8,486 nucleotides of DNA from Candidatus Brocadiia bacterium. GTDB taxonomy: Bacteria; Planctomycetota; MHYJ01; WSZJ01. A program made the position numbers and the translations under genes. Position 1 is the first letter of the stretch. Each line of letters begins with the position of its first letter. Where the stretch lies: NCBI GenBank assembly GCA_013360825.1, contig JABWAY010000177.1, positions 1 to 8,486 of the forward strand, given 5' to 3'. Below the pieces are notes generated by a model that was not told where the DNA came from, made no database searches, and saw nothing but the letters and a program-made list of their open reading frames with translations. Positions 1-5,059 of this stretch are shown in pieces.

Positions 1-1
1 G

Positions 2-163
2 ACCGGTCCCGCCGACCCCCCGCAGTGGGACTACCACCCCTTCGAACGCGCGCTCCCCGCCGACGCCCCCTGGCGGGCCCGGCAGCTCGCCCTGCACGCC
101 CTCCTCAGGAACGAAACCGGCGTCGACGCCTTCCGCCGCACCTGGGGTCTCCCCGGCCGCTGA
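2..163 (+). CDS. C-terminal end of an unrecognised protein (5' end outside window)
   Basis: An open frame runs in from the left edge and ends at a TGA at 161-163, giving 53 residues that finish in ...RRTWGLPGR. I do not recognise the family. The frame is believable because nearly every codon ends in G or C (the exceptions are two GGT and two GAA) and because the peptide is amphipathic and helix-like (WRARQLALHALLRNETG) with normal composition rather than the Arg/Pro-rich look of shadow frames here. It stops 18 bp before the stop of the leftward ASPIC-thioredoxin gene, so the two genes converge. No function can be proposed from this tail. Confidence 0.6.
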   Translation, partial: TGPADPPQWDYHPFERALPADAPWRARQLALHALLRNETGVDAFRRTWGLPGR

Positions 164-181
164 CGCCCGGCCCGGCGCACC

Positions 182-1207
182 CTACCGCCCGCGCAGGGCC
201 TCCAGCAGGTAGCTCTTCACCAGGTAGGGCCGGATCTTCCCCCGGAACTGGGCCACCACACGACCCCGGTGAATGAGCACCGTGCGCGGAACCGCAGCGC
301 CCGCCCCGTAGAGACCGTCGTACGACGCGCGCGAGACGGTCCAGATCGGGAAGTGAGGCTGGAGTTCCTCGCAGGTCTTCGTCAGGTCCGGTCCCTGGGG
401 ATCCATCACCGCCACGCCGACCACGTCGAGGCCGGCATCGATGTGGTCGCGCGACAGCCGGTCGAGATCCACGAACTCGGAACGGCAGACGTTGCACCAG
501 GTCGCCCAGAAGCAGACCAGGACCGGCCGATCGGCGCCCGCCAGATCCACGGGCGTGCCCTCGGGACCCAGGATCCCGGCGGCCAGGATCGCCTCATACA
601 GCGGGTCTTCCCCGGTCCCGTCCACCACCGGCAGCTTCGGCTGCGGCACCGCCGGGGCCTCGACGATCCCGTCCGATCCCTCCGTCAGCACCAGGTGACG
701 GTCGGCTTCCGCTCCCCCGAACTGCTGCACCCGTCCGTTCGGCCAGGTCACGCGAATCATGTCGACCCGCGTGCGCTCCCCCAGCCCGAAGTACGCCTGG
801 TTCGGCTGCTGCGACAGGTACCCGCTCCCCGCCGTGATCATCCGGACCTGCTTCACCCCCCCCGCCTCAACCTCGATCTTCGCGCCGATCCCGTCCCGGT
901 TGGACACCGTCCCGCGCGGACGGATCGTGATCCAGTGCCCCGTCACCCCCTCGTTCCGGAGGTACACGGAATCCGCGAAGTAATTGCGGATGAACAGATC
1001 CAGGTCCCCGTCCCGGTCGAAGTCGCACGCCGCGAAACCGCGGGCGTCGTGCACGTCTCCCGCCCCCGTCGCCAGGGAAACGTCCGACCATCTCCTGCCG
1101 ATCCCCTCGTTCCTCCAGAGCTTGTTTATCTCGTACCCGTTCAGCGACTTCCCCGCCATGTTGAACTTCCGCTGCCCCTCTTCAAATTCCCTTTGGTGTG
1201 CAACCAC
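182..1207 (-). CDS. ASPIC/UnbV + thioredoxin-fold protein; 3' half of a TGA-interrupted FG-GAP gene
   Basis: This 341-residue frame begins at a GTG and ends in TAG. Residues 62-67 (DFDRDG) are an FG-GAP-type calcium-binding loop. Residues about 91-160 form an UnbV_ASPIC domain, with the family signature SNRDGIGAK, GSGYLSQ and a WPNGRVQ end. Residues about 225-340 form a TlpA/redoxin-like thioredoxin domain with FWATWCNVC (C238, C241) and the cis-proline segment AVPRTV (P307). There is no signal peptide, although the domains are normally extracytoplasmic. Six codons separate the GTG from the TGA of the upstream gene, in the same frame, and the intervening peptide PPFWKS continues the family alignment, so this is very likely the rest of that protein. 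If translated separately, the better start is the ATG at 1159-1157, which has GGAAG six bases upstream, giving 325 residues. That product would be cytoplasmic and lack six of seven propeller blades. Codon usage shows no decay. Confidence 0.85.
   Translation of the reverse strand: MVAHQREFEEGQRKFNMAGKSLNGYEINKLWRNEGIGRRWSDVSLATGAGDVHDARGFAACDFDRDGDLDLFIRNYFADSVYLRNEGVTGHWITIRPRGTVSNRDGIGAKIEVEAGGVKQVRMITAGSGYLSQQPNQAYFGLGERTRVDMIRVTWPNGRVQQFGGAEADRHLVLTEGSDGIVEAPAVPQPKLPVVDGTGEDPLYEAILAAGILGPEGTPVDLAGADRPVLVCFWATWCNVCRSEFVDLDRLSRDHIDAGLDVVGVAVMDPQGPDLTKTCEELQPHFPIWTVSRASYDGLYGAGAAVPRTVLIHRGRVVAQFRGKIRPYLVKSYLLEALRGR
1166..1170 (-). promoter_or_regulatory. Ribosome binding site-like GGAAG inside the second half-gene
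   Basis: GGAAG lies six bases before the ATG at 1159-1157, which is codon 17 of the downstream frame. It would allow reinitiation after the TGA 66 bases upstream and would fit better than the GTG at 1207, whose purine run (GGAAGAG) sits only one base away. It falls in coding sequence, so it may be fortuitous. Confidence 0.3.
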
Positions 1208-1209
1208 AC
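1196..1209 (-). promoter_or_regulatory. SECIS-like hairpin just downstream of the in-frame TGA
   Basis: The minus-strand sequence is GTGTG-GTTG-CACAC, a perfect 5-bp stem with a 4-base loop. The stem starts at the 17th and the loop at the 22nd base after the TGA. Published bacterial SECIS rules ask for an upper stem of about 4-16 bp, a loop of 3-14 bases with a G among its first two bases, and roughly 16-37 bases between UGA and loop, and all of these are met. A weak lower helix is also possible between 1216-1220 and 1186-1190, using G-U pairs. Short hairpins like this occur often by chance in GC-rich DNA, and a competing ACCAC/GTGGT pairing exists. The putative GTG start of the downstream frame lies inside this stem. 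Confidence 0.3.
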
Positions 1210-1225
1210 TCTTCCAGAACGGTGG

Positions 1226-1228
1226 TCA
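1226..1228 (-). other. In-frame TGA joining the FG-GAP and ASPIC-thioredoxin frames (possible recoding site or nonsense mutation)
   Basis: On the minus strand the codons read ...GCC GAG GAT TTG, then TGA, then CCA CCG TTC TGG AAG AGT GTG GTT GCA, with no frame change. Reading through gives one 901-residue protein from 2887 to 182. The flanking residues (GFISGPDAEDL before, PPFWKSVVAHQ after) and the completion of a seven-motif propeller across the site argue that the two frames were, or are, one gene. TGA is not globally reassigned here, because the XdhC gene, the cyclase-type gene and the leftmost partial gene all end in TGA. Possible readings are selenocysteine insertion, stop readthrough, a recent nonsense mutation, or a base error. 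None is proven. Confidence 0.75.
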
Positions 1229-2887
1229 CAAATCCTCGGCGTCCGGTCCGCTGATGAACCCGTTCAGACAGTAAATGTCGAGATCGCCGTCCGCGTCGTA
1301 GTCGAGGAATTCGCTCCCCCACGCCCACTGGCCGTATTCAAGCCCCCACGCGCGCGTGACGTTCGTGACCGTCCCGTCCCCGTTGTTGAGGAAGAACGCG
1401 TTCCCCTTCGTCATCTCGTCGAGCGTGCCCAGGATCTTTTTCTGAAGCGGGCGCAGGAACCACGGCATCGGGAGGAGTTCCTTGCGCTGGAAGATCCAGT
1501 TCGTGTTCGAGTACATGTTGGAGAAATACATGTCGAAGTCGCCGTCGTTGTCGACGTCGCCGAAGGCGGCCGACATGCCGAAATTCCGGTCCAGGAGCCC
1601 GATCTCCTCCGAGATGTCCTCGAAAGTCCCGTCCTGCCGGTTCCGAAAGAGGCGTTTCTCCCCGAAGTCGTTCGCGACCAGGATCTCCGGCCACATGTCC
1701 CCGTCGAAATCCCCCCAGGTGCACGCCAGCGCCCAGCCCTTCTGGACGATCCCCGCATCCTCGGACACCTCCTGAAATTTCATCCCCCCGAGATTGCGGT
1801 AGAGCCGGTCCGGCAGGGCGCTCTCCGCGGGCGGGAGCGGGAATTCCTCGTAGAAGTTCCCGTAGATGCACTGGTAGAGGTCGAGCTTCCCGTCGCGGTC
1901 ATAGTCCGCCGCGGCGCAGGACGTGCTGAACCCGACATGCCCCAGGCCGCTTCCCTCCGTCACGTCGGTGAACGTCCCGTCCCCGTTGTTCCGGTAGAGC
2001 CGGCAGGGAGTGCGGATGTTGCTGACGTAGAGGTCCACATGCCCGTCGTTGTCGAAGTCGGCCAGGATCGCTCCCCGGCTCTCCCCTTCGATGTTCCCGA
2101 CCCCCGCGCGGTCGGTCACATCCTCGAACGTCCCGTCGCCCCTGTTCCGGAGAAGGGTATTCCGCCGGCCGTTCAGGAGGTAGACGTCGTAGAGGCCGTC
2201 GCCGTCGTAGTCGCCGCAGGCGAGCCCGCAGTCCGCGGTCTGCTCCGGGATCGGAAGGTAGCCCTTCGCGTCCGGGTGTTTCTCCTGGGGCCACGCGCCG
2301 TTGACCTCGCGGGACACGTTTCGGAACTGCGCCCGGCGGGAGCGGGTTCCCACGCAGGGGGACTCGAATCTGAGGGACGTGATCCATCCGACGTCGCCCT
2401 GGAATTCCAGGTCCAGCGCCAGGTTCAGACCGTCTTCGCGGACGCCTCCGTCCGCGGACAGGCCGTAGACGTCCAGGTAGAAGTGAGCGCGGGCGCGGAC
2501 CTGATCGTCGTCGAACTGAACGTCCCGGATCTTGGCGAGGGCCCGCGACACGACGCGCCAGCCGGAGAGGTACTCTGCGAACACCTGCTGAAGGGCATCG
2601 CGGTCGAGGGGGCGTCGATTCGGGCCTTCCCCCCGGACGAAGACGACGGTTCCGTCGCCGGACTCGATTTCCGTCCACGCCCCGTCGTCGAAATCTTCGA
2701 CCCGGAATCCGGGCGTCACACGGCTGACGCAGAGTGCGGGATCCATCGCCTCCAGCCCCGCGGCGATCGGTTTCACGGCCTTGGCGATCCGCTCCTCGGG
2801 AAGTTCGCCGACCTCGTAATTCTGGTACGAGGGGCGGCAGGCGGAGAGCAGCACGGCGAGGGACAGGAACGCCATTGTTCGAATCAT
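1226..2887 (-). CDS. FG-GAP/VCBS beta-propeller lipoprotein (ASPIC/UnbV family, CRTAC1-like), ends at an in-frame TGA
   Basis: This 553-residue protein has a lipoprotein signal, MIRTMAFLSLAVLLSAC, with lipobox LSAC and the lipidated cysteine at residue 17. It should be exported and membrane-anchored. Residues about 25-190 are a separate alpha+beta region. Its amphipathic helices followed by long strands look NTF2/SnoaL-like, which is a guess from pattern only. From residue 220 onward come FG-GAP repeats with DxDxDG loops at 226, 277, 328, 393 (DFDGDM, imperfect), 444 and 529, spaced 51-85 residues, each followed by LYRN..GDGTF-type strands. The frame ends in NGFISGPDAEDL and TGA just where relatives continue toward the last blade and the ASPIC domain. 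The start is supported by AGGA nine bases upstream (2897-2900). The gene lies 89 bp after the carboxypeptidase-regulatory-like gene and probably shares its transcript. Binding partner and substrate are unknown. Propellers of this type usually mediate calcium-dependent adhesion or scaffolding at the surface. Confidence 0.9.
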   Translation of the reverse strand: MIRTMAFLSLAVLLSACRPSYQNYEVGELPEERIAKAVKPIAAGLEAMDPALCVSRVTPGFRVEDFDDGAWTEIESGDGTVVFVRGEGPNRRPLDRDALQQVFAEYLSGWRVVSRALAKIRDVQFDDDQVRARAHFYLDVYGLSADGGVREDGLNLALDLEFQGDVGWITSLRFESPCVGTRSRRAQFRNVSREVNGAWPQEKHPDAKGYLPIPEQTADCGLACGDYDGDGLYDVYLLNGRRNTLLRNRGDGTFEDVTDRAGVGNIEGESRGAILADFDNDGHVDLYVSNIRTPCRLYRNNGDGTFTDVTEGSGLGHVGFSTSCAAADYDRDGKLDLYQCIYGNFYEEFPLPPAESALPDRLYRNLGGMKFQEVSEDAGIVQKGWALACTWGDFDGDMWPEILVANDFGEKRLFRNRQDGTFEDISEEIGLLDRNFGMSAAFGDVDNDGDFDMYFSNMYSNTNWIFQRKELLPMPWFLRPLQKKILGTLDEMTKGNAFFLNNGDGTVTNVTRAWGLEYGQWAWGSEFLDYDADGDLDIYCLNGFISGPDAEDL

Positions 2888-2896
2888 CGGACGAAG

Positions 2897-2900
2897 TCCT
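2897..2900 (-). promoter_or_regulatory. Ribosome binding site of the FG-GAP lipoprotein gene
   Basis: AGGA on the minus strand lies nine bases before the ATG at 2887. It supports that start, which also gives a complete lipoprotein signal. Confidence 0.5.
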
Positions 2901-2906
2901 GACTGT

Positions 2907-2925
2907 TGCGGCCGCGGGCGCCGCA
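2907..2925 (-). repeat. Perfect inverted repeat in the leader of the lipoprotein gene
   Basis: On the minus strand TGCGGC, seven bases, then GCCGCA form a 6-bp perfect stem located 20-38 bases before the lipoprotein start and just before its ribosome binding site. No T-run follows, so a Rho-independent terminator is unlikely. It could be an mRNA stabilising or attenuating hairpin between two co-transcribed genes, or chance in GC-rich DNA. Confidence 0.35.
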
Positions 2926-2976
2926 GGTGTTGCCCCGGGGACGGAGATTTTCCCCCCGCGCGCCGAATCGCGCAAC

Positions 2977-4140
2977 CTACTTGATCAGGTCGTCTGCCCG
3001 CGCGGACAGGGTGAGCTCGCGCGGGGAGCCGAGATCGAGCGTCGGCATGGCGAGGGCGGACCCGCGGACCGAAAAGTACTGCAGGGGTTCGAAGACCGTC
3101 CCCGCGGCGACCAGGACCTCGTACCTCCCCGCCGCAAGCCCCGGGAACGAGAACGACCCGTCCCGCCCCACCGGCGCCCAGAGGTAGCCTGCAGGTCCGC
3201 CCTCCGAGGGTCGGGCGACGACCGCCAGGCTGCGACGGTCAAAATCCGCCGGAAGTCCCGGGATCGCGACCGTCCCCGAAACCCGGTGCCGCGCCGCGGC
3301 CGGAATCGCCATCGCGACCGGCGCCGCCGCGGGGAGATCCACCTCCGCGTGAGCCATCCCCCCGTTGCAGACCGCCGTCACCGCCCAGCGCCCAGGAGCG
3401 AGCCCCGACACGGCCGCCTTGGACGTCCCCTTCATCCGGTGAGAAATGTAGGGAGCGGGATCCCCCGCGGGATGGAGATGCACCCGCGTCTCCCCGGGCG
3501 CCGTCAGGTCGATCATCAGCTCCGCGTAGCTGTCGGGAAGCGTCAGGTCCGCGCGACCGGGGACCCAGAGATCGACCTCGGCGCCGGCGAAGACCTGCCC
3601 GCTCTCCCCTTCCGCCACGCGCACCGCGACGCGCCGGCGCCACCGGACATCCGGAAACTGGAGCTGGTAACGGCCGTTGCTGTCCGTCATCGCCGTCGCC
3701 CCCGACGGCACCCCCGCGCCGGGCAGGAAGACCTCGACCGTCACCCCCGCCTTCGGCCGCCCCCCCTTCGTCACCGTCCCCTGCAGGTAGCTCCCGGCCC
3801 TCTCCAGGACGATCACACCGATGTCGTACATCGGCGCGTGCCCGACTTCGATCAGGTCTCGGCCGAAGTAGGACTCGAAGAGCGACGGGTCCTTCTCCGA
3901 CGGTTTCCGGATGTCGCCGATCCGGTAGGCGCCTGCCGGGAGTTTGAGAGAGAACCTGCCCATCCGGTCGGTTCGGACGGCGATCGGCTCCCCGTCGAGG
4001 TCTTCCGGGTTGGCCAGCCTCAGCACCGCGAATTCCAGCACACCGCCGTCGCGTTTCTCGCTGTCGAAGATCTGTCCGATCAGTTCCGCGTCGGCCCGTG
4101 CCAGCAGAGGGCAGAGCAGGCAGAGGAGGAGCGTGCGCAT
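2977..4140 (-). CDS. Secreted protein with repeated carboxypeptidase-regulatory-like (CarboxypepD_reg) domains
   Basis: This 387-residue protein starts with a Sec signal peptide (MRTLLLCLLCPLLARADA, predicted cleavage after ADA at residue 18), so it is exported. The rest looks like three or four tandem transthyretin-like beta-sandwich modules. Residues 18-110 contain TDRMGRFSLKLPAGAYRI. Residues 117-180 contain LQGTVTKGGRPKAGVTVEV and TDSNGRYQLQFPD. Residues about 205-275 are weaker, with GLAPGRWAVTAV. Residues 286-350 contain VSGTVAIPGL and VGRDGSFSFPGLAAGRYEVLVA. The recurring 'GxF/Y-x-(F/L)...G-Y/W' ends are typical of such domains. No catalytic residues, transmembrane segment, lipobox or sorting signal is visible. 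A non-enzymatic binding or structural role outside the cytoplasm is likely. AGGA seven bases before the ATG (4148-4151) fixes the start. The gene lies 49 bp after the zinc-ribbon/GspE-N gene and 89 bp before the FG-GAP lipoprotein gene on the same strand, and probably shares a transcript with both. Confidence 0.85.
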   Translation of the reverse strand: MRTLLLCLLCPLLARADAELIGQIFDSEKRDGGVLEFAVLRLANPEDLDGEPIAVRTDRMGRFSLKLPAGAYRIGDIRKPSEKDPSLFESYFGRDLIEVGHAPMYDIGVIVLERAGSYLQGTVTKGGRPKAGVTVEVFLPGAGVPSGATAMTDSNGRYQLQFPDVRWRRRVAVRVAEGESGQVFAGAEVDLWVPGRADLTLPDSYAELMIDLTAPGETRVHLHPAGDPAPYISHRMKGTSKAAVSGLAPGRWAVTAVCNGGMAHAEVDLPAAAPVAMAIPAAARHRVSGTVAIPGLPADFDRRSLAVVARPSEGGPAGYLWAPVGRDGSFSFPGLAAGRYEVLVAAGTVFEPLQYFSVRGSALAMPTLDLGSPRELTLSARADDLIK

Positions 4141-4147
4141 TCCGTGA

Positions 4148-4151
4148 TCCT
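4148..4151 (-). promoter_or_regulatory. Ribosome binding site of the carboxypeptidase-regulatory-like gene
   Basis: TTAGGATCACGGAATG on the minus strand places AGGA seven bases before the start at 4140, an ideal spacing that decides this start. Confidence 0.65.
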
Positions 4152-4189
4152 AAGCCCCCTGTGCCGGGAATTCCACGCCGACCCGCGGG

Positions 4190-4894
4190 TTACCAGAATG
4201 CATCCTGCCATCCCGCGGCGCCGTAATGCGCCTTGAGCAGCTCGGCCAGCTGCGACCTGGGGGCGGTGACGAGGGCGACCTCGCATCCGAGGAGGCCGGC
4301 GATGTCGGCCGCCCGCACTCCCTGCAGATCCGCGACCGCCAGAACGATGTGCGAACCGTCGGCCCAGACGGGAATGCAGCGATAGACGCGTGCGATGGTT
4401 TTCGGAACCCGGCGGAGCAGTTCCGGTGTGAGTTCGTACTCCGCCAGCATGATGCGCTCCCCGTGGGCCGGGATCCGCGTCGTCTTCGAAGCCGGCAGCC
4501 CCGGATCGAACGTCATCACGATCGCCTCGATCCAGGCGGGCGGCGCCAGTTTTCGCACCAGCGACTCCAGCGCGTCCGGTTTCACGTAGTGCATCGAGAG
4601 GAGAAACTCCACGAAGGCGCGGAGATCCGCATCGGCCTTGAGCTCCAGAGCCACGTCCGCCGCCACGTCCGGGATCAGCCCCTCTGCCAGGAGGACGCTG
4701 ACCAGCGCCCGCCCGTGCCGCCGGGTCGTCTTGAGGCCGCTGAAATGAAGGACCGGGTTCGTGCCGCAGCCGGGACAGACGACGGACGCGAAGTCGTGGA
4801 GGTGGTGGGCGCGGAGAGACCGCGGGCACGCCGGGCACCTGGCCTCGAGCCAGTGGGCCCAGTCCCCGTACATCTCATCGTTCTCAACCCGCAT
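4190..4894 (-). CDS. Zinc-ribbon + stand-alone GspE-N/MshEN-like domain protein
   Basis: This 234-residue protein has no signal peptide and is presumably cytoplasmic. Near the N terminus C20-PA-C23 and C40-PG-C43 form a likely zinc ribbon. Residues about 60-118 read like two short helical repeats (ALVSVLLAEGLIPDVA... and AFVEFLLSMHYVKPDALESLV), as found before GspE/PilB-type ATPases. Residues about 155-225 match the type II secretion/type IV pilus ATPase N-terminal fold: TPELLRRVPKTIARVYRCIPV, then VLAVADL, a GCEVALVTA strand and a closing LLKAHYG. The ATPase domain that normally follows is absent, since the protein ends at WQDAFW and TAA. The RLG motif MshEN domains use for cyclic-di-GMP is degenerate (RAL at 62-64), so binding is doubtful. 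The frame stays open to 5845, but the ATG at 4894 is chosen because upstream sequence is antisense to XdhC. A GGGGGA tract lies two bases before this ATG; an alternative ATG is at 4873. Likely first gene of the leftward cluster. Confidence 0.75.
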   Translation of the reverse strand: MRVENDEMYGDWAHWLEARCPACPRSLRAHHLHDFASVVCPGCGTNPVLHFSGLKTTRRHGRALVSVLLAEGLIPDVAADVALELKADADLRAFVEFLLSMHYVKPDALESLVRKLAPPAWIEAIVMTFDPGLPASKTTRIPAHGERIMLAEYELTPELLRRVPKTIARVYRCIPVWADGSHIVLAVADLQGVRAADIAGLLGCEVALVTAPRSQLAELLKAHYGAAGWQDAFW

Positions 4895-4926
4895 GGTCCC
4901 CCGTGAATTCCTGTCGCGGCGCCGGT

Positions 4927-4953
4927 CCTGTGAACCGGGAATTGTGACACAGG
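4927..4953. repeat. CCTGTG/CACAGG inverted repeat, possible operator
   Basis: Perfect 6-bp arms CCTGTG (4927-4932) and CACAGG (4948-4953) are separated by 15 bases, so the arm centres lie 21 bases apart, about two helical turns. It sits 33-59 bp before the leftward start in the divergent promoter region, a sensible position for a dimeric regulator site. No regulator can be named, and a chance occurrence is possible. Confidence 0.35.
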
Positions 4954-5050
4954 CGCGGCACCCGCCGCCAGCGGGACCTTGCGCCGCGCGGGCCAGAACG
5001 GGGGTGCGGGAAGCGTGCGGGGGGGATAGGATCGGCGTTTTCCAACCCGC

Positions 5051-5054
5051 GGAG
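5051..5054 (+). promoter_or_regulatory. Ribosome binding site of the XdhC-family gene
   Basis: GGAG lies five bases before the ATG at 5060 and supports that start. Confidence 0.6.
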
Positions 5055-5059
5055 TCTTC

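Larger units (their letters stand above)
4895..5059. promoter_or_regulatory. Divergent intergenic region between the leftward cluster and XdhC
   Basis: These 165 bp separate the start of the zinc-ribbon gene (leftward) from the start of XdhC (rightward), so both promoters probably lie here. I see no convincing -35/-10 pair for either side. TAGGAT at 5027-5032 is a possible rightward -10 without a good -35. The only clear structured element is the inverted repeat at 4927-4953. Confidence 0.5.

Noticed and set aside
1226..1228. Genome-wide reassignment of TGA to a sense codon
   Set aside because: TGA ends the XdhC gene, the cyclase-type gene and the leftmost partial gene at sensible points, and tryptophan is written TGG.
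269..2902. 877-codon open frame on the + strand
   Set aside because: It is antisense to the FG-GAP and ASPIC-thioredoxin coding region and its Arg/Pro/Val-rich repetitive text mirrors the DxDxDG repeats. It is open only because of extreme GC at third positions.
2734..4236. 500-codon open frame on the + strand
   Set aside because: Antisense to the carboxypeptidase-regulatory-like gene, Arg/Pro/His-rich, with no recognisable domain.
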